Assembly (NCBI GenBank): GCA_937951485.1 | Contig: CALEDJ010000025.1 | Coordinates: forward strand, 1 to 64,000 | DNA length: 64,000 nucleotides | From: an uncultured bacterium | Lineage (GTDB): Bacteria > Hydrogenedentota > Hydrogenedentia > Hydrogenedentales > CAILVY01 | Reading direction: 5' to 3' | Shown here: positions 17,943 to 27,199 of the stretch, one piece after another | Layout of the letters: every line of letters starts with the position of its first letter | Numbering within the stretch: position 1 is the stretch's first letter | The notes under the pieces: model-generated | The model's database searches: none | Told to the model about the DNA's origin: nothing | Seen by the model: the letters and a program-made list of their open reading frames with translations, nothing else | Translations under genes and position numbers: made by a program

Positions 17943-19312
17943 TTATTGCGGGTGTATGTGGCAAATGCCGCCGGCGGTTGTTTCAAAGGGATCGTTGCTT
18001 TCGGCCAACATTGTCTGGCCATGACAGGTGCTGATGAGGGTGGCGGCGACAACTATGCACGGTTGACCGAAGTCCGAACGGATTACGGCGTCTTTCAGGC
18101 GCCCCTCATGCCGGCGAATATCCACCTGGAATCCCCCGCGCGCACGCAATCCGGTCGCTTCCCCTTCCGGCCAGGCATCGGGCAGCGCCGGGAGCAAATG
18201 GATTTTTCCCGCATGACTCTGGAGAAGCATTTCGGCAATACCGGCCGCACCGCCAAAATTACCGTCAATCTGAAAGAGGGGGGGATTATCGAAGAGGTTC
18301 GGGACGGTTGATTTTGTGATCAGGGCGCAAAGGTTGTCGTGGGCGGCGTTGCCGTCGTGAAGCCGTGCGAAGAAGTTGATTATCCAGGCGCGGCTCCATC
18401 CGGTGCGCCCGCCGCCATGGGCGATCCGGCGTTCCAACGTTTTCCGGGCGGCAGCCGCCAGTTCAGGCGTGCCGTCCGGGGTGATGGCATCCCCCGGATG
18501 AAGCGCATACAGATGGGACATATGCCGGTGTCCAGACTCCGGTTCTTCATAGTCTTCAAGCAGCCATTCCTGTAAGTGCCCAAGCCTGCCGATCCTGTTC
18601 GGGGCGAGACGCTCGCGCGTCTCCGCCAATTGCTGACGGAAACCTTTTTCCATCGCGTACTGCCGCTTCTCGGGTCACGATGAAGGCGCACCGTCAAGTC
18701 CAGCCTGCCCGGGCCGGAAACATCGAGGCGGATAATCAGCGCATTGTCGGGAACGCTGATGAAATGCCTCCTATCGTACAGGATTTCTCCCATACGACAG
18801 GACACACGGGCAACACCCGTTTCCAGATTAAGAAGGCGTCTATATTCTGAAGCCTCTTCCCCCGACAAAAAGGTCAGACACAGATCGCCCAGCATCCGGC
18901 AGGAGCCGCAGGGATCACAGGCGCCATTGCCACGACCGGATCCCACGCCCCGGCATACGAGCCGTTTACTGGCCGACCGGTCCGCCGCCGCGACCTTGCC
19001 TTCAAAGAGCAGACGTCGAATTTCGGGAAGCGCATTCAAGGCGTCGGGATCATCCGCATCCTGCGAGTGACCTGACCACAGACTCTCCTCGTTCAAAGCA
19101 ATGCGCTCTTCCTTTACCCCCCCGAATACCATGGCGCCATTGGCGCCATTGCCACGCGGTAGCGCCTCGACCCAACCTTGGGCCGGCGCCGCGTACCAGA
19201 GTTCGGATTCTTCCACTGGATTTGATTCAGAAACGCCAAGCAATGATAAAATCCCCGCAATTGTTCTCAGAACCATGAAAGTCCGCCGTTCCATGTCTTT
19301 CCAGACCCGCAA
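17943..19312 (-). pseudogene. GH95 alpha-L-fucosidase remnant with internal deletion
   Basis: Two pieces of one GH95 enzyme lie in different frames. The N-terminal piece (19294 or 19312 down to about 18680) has ELWYAAPAQGWVEALPRGNG and NEESLWSG and runs about 215 residues to [10 protein letters not shown]. The C-terminal piece (about 18676 down to 17943) has [27 protein letters not shown] and [12 protein letters not shown], typical of the GH95 C-terminal half with its conserved Asp. GH95 enzymes are about 750-800 residues; some 300 residues, including the central catalytic part, are missing at a frame-shifted junction near 18655-18690. A clean deletion is likelier than sequencing error because coding material is absent. 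Confidence 0.8.
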
Positions 19313-19383
19313 GGTGCCTGGTAGAGCATTCGTGATCCGACAGGGCTGTGCATTCGTGTTCGGTTATTGCGTGATTCTTCATT

Positions 19384-19456
19384 GCTGGATTCCCGCTTGC
19401 GCGGGAACGCTGATCGTCGAACGCTGGCATTGCGCGCTGGATGTAAAAATCCAGCA
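19384..19456. repeat. Dispersed palindromic repeat
   Basis: TTCCCGC-TTGC-GCGGGAA (19390-19407) is a perfect 7-bp-stem hairpin, followed by CTGGAT-GTAAAA-ATCCAG (19438-19455). The first hairpin belongs to a palindromic repeat class seen in many bacterial genomes. It lies between the GH95 remnant and the next gene. Confidence 0.6.
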
Positions 19457-19510
19457 GTCGGTTTTCAGGAGACTCCTTCGCGTTGTCGGTTGCCGGATAG
19501 GGGAGGAGTC

Positions 19511-21163
19511 ATGAGCAAAGGGAGCCACATTATGCCGAGAAGCAGCCGCAGGACCTTTCTGAAGCAATCCCTGGCAATTGCCGGAACATCCGTTCCATTT
19601 ATCCGTCGGGTATCCGCCTTGAATTTAGGAGAAACGCCCATCGCCCCTATCAGAGACTCCATGAAACGTGTAGCCAAGTGTTGTCTGGCATGGCTGAATC
19701 CAGACGAAAATCATCTGCCCACGGGAGGCTATGAAGTCGCGCATGACACCGGACGATGGTGGGACGCCATGTTGCGGTACGAGGCCGCAACCGGCGAATC
19801 CATTCCCGCACACATCGAGAAGGATATGATGGAGAACCTGCGCGTGATGACGGACAACCCGGCCGCGTTGCTGATGAACGTGTCTGGGCCGTCGGAATCG
19901 CAAGTTATCAATCTACACAATATCCGCGAAACGATGCTGACATACGCCGCCCTCGTGAAATACCGAAGGAATGACTGGGCGAACCAGCAGGGAAAGAAAC
20001 TGGTTTCCGCCTTCGCTGGTTTCCTCAATCCGGACGGCCAACTGGATTATGAACGACTAAGGTCTTTCATAAGCGGCAAGGCAATCAATCCGGATCCGAT
20101 GATGTGTCCCCACGCTCCGGAGGGCGAGTGGTTTGACTCGACGGGGACGACTGGCCGCGCCATCGAGGCGATGCTGTGTTTTGCCGATATCACGGGCGAC
20201 GAAAGTGCGATGAGCCTGGCGAAGCGTCTGGCGGAGGCGCATCTGCGCACGATTATAGACCCAAGCGGCAAGGTGCGATCCGAATTGCTTGACCCCAACC
20301 ATGTCGGACACAACCATTCATATTGCGGAACGTTGCGGGGTCTCCTGTTGTACGGGCTTACTGCGAATGAACCGCAATATGTAGAGGCCGTGCTCAACAC
20401 CTATCGCAAAGGGCTTTGGGGAACGGTCATAAGCCATTCGGGGTGGACGCCGCATGACTTGGGCAAATTGCGTTTCCCGAACGGAGACGGCGACCCGCTT
20501 GGCGAACATGGCAGTTGCGCGGATGTGCTGCTGCTCGCTCTCTGGTTGGGGCTCAGGGTTGGCCAGACGGATCTGTTGGACGATGCAGAACGACTGCTGC
20601 GCGCCAGGCTGCTGCCTTCGCAGGGAAGAGATCCCAGCAATCCCCGAAATGACGGCGCTTGGGGGGTTTATGGCCATCCATTCAGTTTCGGTTCCATCCT
20701 CGACGTATTCGCGGCTGTTCTGCACGCACTCGTCGAAGTGGATGCCTGCACGGTTTCCGCGTTGCCCGACGGCACATGTTCGGTCAACCTCCATTTCACC
20801 TGCGATACTCCTTTGGCATCGGTAGTGGCAAGGCGGGAAAACACCGCGAAAATAGTCATCACCCCCAAACGCAATGCCGGTTTGCGTGTCCGCGTACCCG
20901 CATGGACCCCGCGGGATTCTGTGCAGATCACGGCCGGAGATAAAACGCTTGCGCAGCGCTGGGACGGTTCCTACCTGGTTTTGGAGGCCGCGGAGGTTTC
21001 TGTGGGGCATGTTGTCGTTCTTCAGTATGGACTGCCCCAGAAGACAACAACAGAAAAGATGCCCGTCAGCAAGCGGGAATTCACCTTGTCATGGCGTGGT
21101 GACGAGGTGATTGCATGCGATCCGCCCGTGCCGATTTATCCCGAAGAAGTCTGCCGGATTTGA
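19511..21163 (+). CDS. Tat-exported GH127/DUF1680-like protein
   Basis: This 550-residue protein starts at 19511, just after GGGGAGG, and has a Tat signal (SRRTFLKQSLAIAG). The body reads as an alpha/alpha toroid: DTGRWWDAMLRYEAATGE, GTTGRAIEAMLCFADITGDE, HNHSYCGTLRGLLLYG and GSCADVLLLALWLGLRVGQ. It is followed by a beta-domain tail with RVRVPAWTPRDSV and WDGSYLVLEAAEVSVGHVVVLQYGLP, which matches GH127/DUF1680 beta-L-arabinofuranosidase-like C-termini. The catalytic Cys/Glu of GH127 cannot be placed confidently, so a substrate is not assigned. It diverges from the GH95 remnant. Confidence 0.68.
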   Translation: MSKGSHIMPRSSRRTFLKQSLAIAGTSVPFIRRVSALNLGETPIAPIRDSMKRVAKCCLAWLNPDENHLPTGGYEVAHDTGRWWDAMLRYEAATGESIPAHIEKDMMENLRVMTDNPAALLMNVSGPSESQVINLHNIRETMLTYAALVKYRRNDWANQQGKKLVSAFAGFLNPDGQLDYERLRSFISGKAINPDPMMCPHAPEGEWFDSTGTTGRAIEAMLCFADITGDESAMSLAKRLAEAHLRTIIDPSGKVRSELLDPNHVGHNHSYCGTLRGLLLYGLTANEPQYVEAVLNTYRKGLWGTVISHSGWTPHDLGKLRFPNGDGDPLGEHGSCADVLLLALWLGLRVGQTDLLDDAERLLRARLLPSQGRDPSNPRNDGAWGVYGHPFSFGSILDVFAAVLHALVEVDACTVSALPDGTCSVNLHFTCDTPLASVVARRENTAKIVITPKRNAGLRVRVPAWTPRDSVQITAGDKTLAQRWDGSYLVLEAAEVSVGHVVVLQYGLPQKTTTEKMPVSKREFTLSWRGDEVIACDPPVPIYPEEVCRI

Positions 21164-21167
21164 GGTG

Positions 21168-21259
21168 TTTGCGAAATGGCCTTTTTTTTGCGTTCGAGAA
21201 CCCGAAATATGTGGGATTCCTGATGGAACTGAGGTCCGAAACGCCCATTTCGCAAATGC
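21168..21259. repeat. MITE-like inverted-repeat element, copy 1
   Basis: TTTGCGAAATGGC (21168-21180) faces GCCCATTTCGCAAATGC (21243-21259), an inverted repeat of about 13 bp enclosing about 60 bp. The same terminal sequence bounds the element at 44580-44684. It starts only 5 bp after the preceding stop codon, so it might also act as a transcript end. Confidence 0.6.
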
Positions 21260-21546
21260 TTCTGTTTGACAACAAAAAAGTTGGAGCCTTACCACGAGGC
21301 GAAGATTGTCGCGAATATTCATCCGGACCACGGGTCTTAATGACTTGTTAACAGCGGTCGCATCCCTGCCGGATTCAGGGGCGGGAAACGGCGATTCTCG
21401 TGTTGCGCTTCAAGTTACAACAGATGACGGGAAAATGTGTCGTAACGGGTGATAATGCGTCATTTTCCTCGTTTTGGAGAGAATGGTCAAAAAACGAAAA
21501 CATCCCAAGAAAAACGCTATTTTTCAAGGGGTTTCGGACAAAAAAA
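21260..21546. other. Intergenic stretch before tRNA-Arg
   Basis: No gene is supported here. It lies between the inverted-repeat element and the tRNA, downstream of the tRNA in its own reading direction, and contains no clear hairpin with a T-run. Confidence 0.4.
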
Positions 21547-21624
21547 TGGCGCGCCCGGCGCGACTCGAACGCACGACCCCTTGCTCCGGAGGCAAGTGCT
21601 CTATCCAAACTGAGCTACGGGCGC
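21547..21624 (-). tRNA. tRNA-Arg (anticodon CCG)
   Basis: The minus strand folds as a full cloverleaf: acceptor GCGCCCG with CGGGCGC, D-arm GCTC/GAGC, anticodon stem CTTGC/GCAAG around loop CTCCGGA (anticodon CCG), T-stem GTGCG/CGCGC with loop TTCGAGT, discriminator G and an encoded 3' CCA. It would read the Arg codon CGG. It stands alone; the flanks (21260-21546 and 21625-21880) show no gene. Confidence 0.95.
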
Positions 21625-21880
21625 GTTGGCCGTGTAAAGCGTAGCATATTTTCCGGGGAAAGTCCATTTTTTGGACGACACTCTTTTTTTGAGGCGAATG
21701 CTTTCCACTTGAACGATGAAAGTGGCTGGCGCCTGTTTGGCATCGCATAATTGGCCGGGCAGCATCGTATGCCGTTTGGGTTTCCCGGTGTCAGAGTGTC
21801 AGGTATGTGTTCAAAATCTCAGCACATCACCGGGATTTTTTGAAATGGCATTTCAGGGGGGATCGCCCCGCCATCGAGGT

Positions 21881-22912
21881 TTACGGGGTGGTTTTCGCCG
21901 GCAGGATGGTGTCAAGCGCGGCTTGGCATCCGGCTGGGAAATTGACGGGATTGCAGCGCGCGGGCGCGCCCTTGGGGAAAAGTACTTCGTAGCCGGTTTC
22001 GGGATGCGGGCTGCCGGGGGGATAGTCAGTGCTGACGATGTGCGCGCCGCTGGCGAAGGCGGCATCGCGGCGGGAGGTGTTGCCGTGCCGGGCCTCGCGC
22101 AGGCCGCTATCTGCGCGGGTGCGAATGATGAATCCGCGTCGGACCATCTCGGGAATGGAAGGATCGCGGGGATTGTCCATGACGATTGTGGCGGCGTCGG
22201 CTCGTTCCGGGGAGGAATTGACGAACATCAGCCGTCCCTCGAGAGAGGGCCGTCCGCAGGTGTACAAATCGCGCCACCTGCCGCGGTCGTGGAGGATGAA
22301 AAAGACTTTGCCGCAGGCGTCTTTGATCAGGGGCCAGCCCTGGTTTTCCACGGCCTCGCGCAGGGTGGGCGCATCTCCCCGCACCGTGTCGGGAGTGAGG
22401 ATGTTTTCGCGGGGAAAGACGGACAGAATGTCCGCTTCGATGTGGAGGAGGGTGCTTTCTTCAATGGGCATGACGGACCTTGTCGAGAGCCGCGTTTCCT
22501 CGACCTTGATCTCCATCAGGAAACTGATGGGCAGATGTCCGGGGTGCCGGTGGGACCAGTCGCGCACGGTCTGCAGACAGTCGGTAAAGCGTTGACAGGT
22601 GGTTTCTTCGTCGTAGAGGGGTACGTGAAACACTTCGATGCCCTCGGGGAAGACATGTAAATCCAGTTCAAAACTGAGGACGCCCCGGTCCAATTGCACG
22701 TCCAGCGGCGGATGCGTATATTCCCATGTTTGCGCATCAGGATAAATGCGGCGGATGGTTTCCAGAAATCGCGTTGCGGGCTGCACATGGTAACTGTTGT
22801 GGGTGCCAATCACCTGGATGTGGTTGAGCCGGAGGGGCGTCGTTTCCCGGGCATCCCCGGCGGCCACCGCGCCCAGCATCCCAATGGCTGCAAGACAAAC
22901 TTCGAAGGTCAT
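21881..22912 (-). CDS. Exported PI-PLC-like phosphodiesterase (PI-PLC-C1 type)
   Basis: This 343-residue protein has a signal peptide (MTFEVCLAAIGMLGAVAAGDA) and a Ca2+-dependent phosphoinositide phospholipase C-like TIM barrel. The X-box begins HIQVIGTHNSYHV with the first catalytic His, and continues with LDRGVLSFELDLHVF and EVFHVPLYDEETTC with the second His and acidic metal ligands. The family acts on phosphodiesters such as glycerophosphoinositol or related lipids; the natural substrate here is unknown. It is 19 bp downstream of the large SGNH-TPR gene on the same strand. Confidence 0.83.
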   Translation of the reverse strand: MTFEVCLAAIGMLGAVAAGDARETTPLRLNHIQVIGTHNSYHVQPATRFLETIRRIYPDAQTWEYTHPPLDVQLDRGVLSFELDLHVFPEGIEVFHVPLYDEETTCQRFTDCLQTVRDWSHRHPGHLPISFLMEIKVEETRLSTRSVMPIEESTLLHIEADILSVFPRENILTPDTVRGDAPTLREAVENQGWPLIKDACGKVFFILHDRGRWRDLYTCGRPSLEGRLMFVNSSPERADAATIVMDNPRDPSIPEMVRRGFIIRTRADSGLREARHGNTSRRDAAFASGAHIVSTDYPPGSPHPETGYEVLFPKGAPARCNPVNFPAGCQAALDTILPAKTTP

Positions 22913-22931
22913 GATTACAATACTCGTTTAT

Positions 22932-25442
22932 CTATGGAGAAGGTTGCCATGTTCCTTGTTCTCCTGCCTGCTTCCTCCCCGCGACCGGCGGCGCGATTTC
23001 CTCCGGTAATCCCGGCGGCGGCTGGCCGCCCATGGCTTCACAACGACGGACGGCTTCGAGCGCACCCTCAGCGTCGCCCATACGCCAGCGGAGCAGGGCG
23101 ATGCGTCCCTGCGCGTCCACGCGCTGCGGGTCGATCGCGACGACGCGCTCAAACGATGCGATGGCGGCGTCAAGTTTGTCGAGTGCCTCCTGGACGACAC
23201 CGAGCCGGAAGTGCAGCGCTGCGTCGTCCGGGCGCAATGCGACCATGGCCGAATAGGTTTCCAGCAATCCGGGCCGATCGCCCATGCGTTCGAGGGTTTC
23301 GGCGAGGATTACATATATGCCATAATTATCGGGTTGTTTTTCCATACCGCGCCGCCACTCCGCGATGGCCGCTTCCGTGTCGCCCTGCTGCCGGAGCGCC
23401 TTGCCGAGATAGTAATGCAATCCGGCGTGCGCGGGGTCTGCGGCGATACCCTCGCGGTAGGTCTGTATCGCGCCGGGCAGGTCTCCCATGGCCTCCTGCG
23501 CGGCGCCCAGCATCCAGTATGCCTCGCCCTTGCGCGGGTGCAGTGCGATGAATGTCCGGTAGGCCGCCAAGGCTTCCTCGTTGTGTCCGGCCTGTTGCAG
23601 TGCCTTGGCGTGATCGCGGTGGGTTTCCGCATGGAGGGGCGTCAATTCGGCGGCGCGCGCCAGCGATTCGGCGGCGGCGGGCGCGTCGCCCGCATCCAGC
23701 AATGTGCGGCCGAGTTCCAGCCAGATCTCGCCGGAATGGGGAATCATCTCGGCGGCAAGACGCCATTGTTCTGCTGCCGCTTGAGGATTGCCGAGTGCGC
23801 GGAGCACCTGTGCGTAGTTTCTGTGAATCATGGGATCGGATCGCTTGCGCGCCAGCATCTCCCGGAACCACACGGCGTATTGCCTGAGCCGGTCGGGTTC
23901 AATTTGCGGCGCGAGGGCGTCAATGCGATCCTGAAGCCGCTTTTTCCAGTCCGGATGGTCGAATCGGTCGGAGAACGGCGGCTTGTCGGAGACCAGCAGC
24001 ACGTATTGGAGATGATTTTTTTGTTGCAGGGGGGTCATGCCGAGGCGTTCCGCGCATTCCTGTTCATGCACGGGCGGGGCTGCCGGCGATCCGGCCGTCA
24101 GCGGTGCGCCGCCCAGCAGGGCGTGTGTTTGTTCAAAGACCGCGCGCGCGAGTGTGTGGTTTCCGGTGAAATTCGGGTGGCAATGATCATGGAAGAGGTT
24201 TTCCCCGGGGATGCCTTCGGCGCTTTGCGCAGCGAAGGTCTTTTCCACGTCCGCCAAGGCCGTCCCTTTTCCCATATTCTCGGCAGCCACCAGACGGATG
24301 CTCTCGTTGATGGCGGAATCGGCGCGGAAGCGCAGGGTGTCCAAGTCACGGGCGCGATCGAAGGCCAGACGCGCCGCATCATAGCCTTTCAAGGCCCAGT
24401 GACATTGGCCGATCCGAAATTGGAGGGCGGCGTGGGTGTCATCCAGTTTTGCGGCGCGGGTATAACGGCCAAGCGCATTGGCCCATTCCCCACGCGACGC
24501 CATGGCGTCGCCTTCCTCTACGAACGCTTGCCATGCTGCGTGCGCCGCGTCATCCATCCCTGGATGGTGCATCGAAGCCAGCGGTGAGAAATCCTTCAAG
24601 TTCTCCGCCATGGTGCATAGCACCACCCCCGCATCGGCGCGCCGCGCGATACGGCAGAGGGTGCGCAGATTTCGCTCGAATTTGGCGCGTGCATTTTCTC
24701 TGCGCGGGTCTTCCCATCGAATCCGGCGGTCCAGCCACATGCGCATGTCGCCCCAGGAAGGGGCTTCTTCATTGCGCCCGATGGCGTGAGCCAACGCCTG
24801 CAGCAACTGCGCGGTCCGCGTCGCGCGCAGCGCGATTTGCAGACGAATCAGGAAAAGCGGCTGACCCGGATTGCCCAGGTCGCCGCCGGGACCGAAAGGT
24901 CCGATGATTTCATTGTTGCCGGCATAGATCACGAAGAGGTCCGGTTGATACCGCGCACATTCACGCGCGATGGGCAGCATCACATGCGCGTTGATGGCAG
25001 GCATTGCGGTGTTGATGACCTCGAAGCGGGTGCCGGGGTAGTGCGCTTCGAGCATGACCTGAAGGATGCGGCTGAAACTGAAGGCTGCATCCGGGAATCC
25101 ATAGGCTGCGGACTCGCCGAAAATGAATATGCGCCGGGTGTTCTCGGCCTTTTCCGCCGGAAACGCGAAGGGGTAGGGTCGAATCGGCCATTGTTCGGGA
25201 AAGAAACGGCGCGCGAAATGGGGATTATAGACCAGCATGCGCGCCCCGCCAATCTCCTGCTCCTGGAAAAATCGCTCTGACCAGCCGTAGCCGCCCAGAC
25301 ACAAACCGCCCTCCAGCGCCGCAACCAGCGCCGCGCCAATAAGCAACGGCACAAAAAAGCGCAGGGAGGATTTCCAATGGGCGCCTTGCGTGGCAGCGCT
25401 TGCGGGGTTTGGATTATTGATATTTTCCGGGGCATTGGCCAT
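22932..25442 (-). CDS. Membrane-anchored SGNH hydrolase with C-terminal TPR array
   Basis: About 836 residues. An N-terminal helix (RFFVPLLIGAALVAALEG) anchors an extracytoplasmic SGNH domain: block I FIFGESAAYG (GES instead of GDS), block III/V IYAGNNE, and a DHCHPNFTGN segment with the Asp-His pair. The second half (from about residue 520) contains at least six TPR units such as GEIWLELGRTLLDAGDAP and AGLHYYLGKALRQQGDTE. Fusion of an esterase or acyltransferase-like domain with TPRs suggests a scaffolded envelope-modifying enzyme. The frame is open 29 codons upstream; the Met at 25442 is preferred because it directly precedes the anchor region, but no strong ribosome site is visible. Confidence 0.8.
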   Translation of the reverse strand: MANAPENINNPNPASAATQGAHWKSSLRFFVPLLIGAALVAALEGGLCLGGYGWSERFFQEQEIGGARMLVYNPHFARRFFPEQWPIRPYPFAFPAEKAENTRRIFIFGESAAYGFPDAAFSFSRILQVMLEAHYPGTRFEVINTAMPAINAHVMLPIARECARYQPDLFVIYAGNNEIIGPFGPGGDLGNPGQPLFLIRLQIALRATRTAQLLQALAHAIGRNEEAPSWGDMRMWLDRRIRWEDPRRENARAKFERNLRTLCRIARRADAGVVLCTMAENLKDFSPLASMHHPGMDDAAHAAWQAFVEEGDAMASRGEWANALGRYTRAAKLDDTHAALQFRIGQCHWALKGYDAARLAFDRARDLDTLRFRADSAINESIRLVAAENMGKGTALADVEKTFAAQSAEGIPGENLFHDHCHPNFTGNHTLARAVFEQTHALLGGAPLTAGSPAAPPVHEQECAERLGMTPLQQKNHLQYVLLVSDKPPFSDRFDHPDWKKRLQDRIDALAPQIEPDRLRQYAVWFREMLARKRSDPMIHRNYAQVLRALGNPQAAAEQWRLAAEMIPHSGEIWLELGRTLLDAGDAPAAAESLARAAELTPLHAETHRDHAKALQQAGHNEEALAAYRTFIALHPRKGEAYWMLGAAQEAMGDLPGAIQTYREGIAADPAHAGLHYYLGKALRQQGDTEAAIAEWRRGMEKQPDNYGIYVILAETLERMGDRPGLLETYSAMVALRPDDAALHFRLGVVQEALDKLDAAIASFERVVAIDPQRVDAQGRIALLRWRMGDAEGALEAVRRCEAMGGQPPPGLPEEIAPPVAGRKQAGEQGTWQPSP

Positions 25443-25619
25443 GGTTACGGATTTAAGCGTTGTGGCGGGTCCTCTGACCGTGCCACAGTTTCGACCGATG
25501 GTCTCCAAGAAATACCGTGCAACAGTCATGAAACACGGCGATCGCAGTATTTATGATGCAAACGGGACGCCTGCGCCACTTTTGCACCGCATGGAGGAAT
25601 GCCATCTATTGCGACACAT

Positions 25620-26726
25620 TTACTTTGCGGCGGGCAGATACAATTCAACGCCGCTGACCCAGATGCGTACGGCGGGACCGGGCGGCAGGCTTATGCCGAT
25701 CTTGTTGATGAATCCGTCTGCGACGCTGTAACCCTTTTCGTTCGCCTCCGCCAGCCGCTCGTTATAAAAATCGCGTTCGATCACGTACTGCTTCCAGCCC
25801 TCTTTTTCCTCCAAGGCTTCCCGATTCAGCGTGGTGGCCGACTGTCGCGCCGACTCGAACCAATACCCCAGCACCACCGCCACGCCTACAGGCGGATCCT
25901 CCTTAACGTGCAGACGCAACGCAAAGGGTTTTTGCGACAACGGCAGATAGGTGTCCATGCTGTACCAACTGCGGCCTTCGCCTTGCGCCTGTCCCAATTC
26001 AAGCAGGACAGCGGCGGCGCCCTGACGCCGCTCTATTGGATCCTGGCCTGCGGAAATCAGCGTTCGGCCCTGTTCTTCAACCACCTGTTCCAAGCGGGCT
26101 GCGTCGGGATTGCGGAAATCGTTGACGAAAATCCGGGGCGGTCCCTCCGTGCCCCATACGCGCGTCTGTTCCGCCGGGGACAGTGTCTTTTGCAGCGCAT
26201 GCAAGAATTCGACAGGATGCCCGCTGATCATTCCGGCGGCGGAGAAAGCGCGCAGGGCCGATTCCGCATCGTCGGATTCCAGAAAACGCCGCCCAAGCGC
26301 TTCGCCGAATTGCGCGGATTCCTCGCGGTCTTCTTCGGTCGCGTAGAAATAGCGACGGGTCCAGAACGCGGCTGCCGATTCCAGTTCCGTCAACGCCTGT
26401 GGCAGGCGATTCATGCCGGCATAGGCTTGGGCGCGCAGGGCAAAGACCTTGCCGTGGTGGTCACTGCGGTTCACGCCGGACTTCAACGCGCCCGTACAGA
26501 ATTCAATCGCTCGCTGGTGCCGCCCGGCGGCGATGGCCTCGCGCGCATAGGCCTCAAAGGTGGATACCTGGTATTGGGAAACCTCCAGGGATGCCAGACG
26601 GATGAAATGGAATCCCGGAATCAGCACCAACGAGCAGATCAGGAACAAAAGAACCTTCTGCCACGCGGAGAGCAATGGCGGCTCGGGCGAGGTGTCGGTT
26701 TCAAAGTATTCCTCTGAAATTGCCAT
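25620..26726 (-). CDS. Membrane-anchored TPR-containing protein of unknown function
   Basis: This 368-residue protein has one N-terminal membrane helix (about residues 23-45). It is followed by helical repeats resembling TPRs (AREAIAAGRHQRAIEFCTGA, FALRAQAYAGMNRLPQALTE) and a beta-rich C-terminal domain ending in AVRIWVSGVELYLP. The C-terminal part could be a carbohydrate-binding-like sandwich, but I recognise no family. It lies upstream of, and on the same strand as, the SGNH-TPR gene, separated by about 180 bp, so the two may work together. Confidence 0.65.
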   Translation of the reverse strand: MAISEEYFETDTSPEPPLLSAWQKVLLFLICSLVLIPGFHFIRLASLEVSQYQVSTFEAYAREAIAAGRHQRAIEFCTGALKSGVNRSDHHGKVFALRAQAYAGMNRLPQALTELESAAAFWTRRYFYATEEDREESAQFGEALGRRFLESDDAESALRAFSAAGMISGHPVEFLHALQKTLSPAEQTRVWGTEGPPRIFVNDFRNPDAARLEQVVEEQGRTLISAGQDPIERRQGAAAVLLELGQAQGEGRSWYSMDTYLPLSQKPFALRLHVKEDPPVGVAVVLGYWFESARQSATTLNREALEEKEGWKQYVIERDFYNERLAEANEKGYSVADGFINKIGISLPPGPAVRIWVSGVELYLPAAK

Positions 26727-26871
26727 TCGTCTTTTCCGAAAAGGATTTTTTGTGTCCGGGCGTTTCGGTGATCATCCCAGAGCAGCCTGCCCAAGTCAAA
26801 TCCCGCAGCGCTGCGATGCCGGGTGCCGCTGGGGACGTTGGCTTGCAGGATAGGTGTAATGCCGGTTGCCG

Positions 26872-26916
26872 GGACTGCAAGGACTGCAAGGACTGCAAGG
26901 ACAACAAGGACGACGG
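26872..26916. repeat. 9-bp tandem repeat (GGACTGCAA)
   Basis: Three perfect GGACTGCAA units are followed by GGACAACAA and GGACGACGG, all in 9-bp register. They fall in the 473-bp gap between divergent genes at 26726 and 27200, where I see no supported gene. Other 9-bp arrays occur at 37308, 41405, 57117, 58066 and 61646. Confidence 0.8.
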
Positions 26917-27199
26917 AGGCGGCGGAAACCGCAGGGATGGCAATGACACGTTAGGGATTGCAAGGTCTTGGTATTGCATTGGAGGATTGGTGCAAGAGGG
27001 AGGGGGCCACCGACATGCCAAAATAATGAGACGTTGGTTCCTTTTGCAGTCGGATTTAAATGCGTGTTTTCCGGTTGCGCGTGGCGTACTCGCTTGCTAT
27101 GATTGCGCGCATGGTGTCGGGGGTGCTTCAGATTCGAGGAGAAGGACCGGGGTGCAGGAGCAACTGGAAGCGATTGACGACACATGTGTGGTGTGGTGA

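Noticed and set aside
26675-27199. 174-codon frame with Cys-Lys-Asp repeats
   Set aside because: The repeats come from the 9-bp DNA array, the 5' part overlaps an opposite gene, and no ribosome site is evident.
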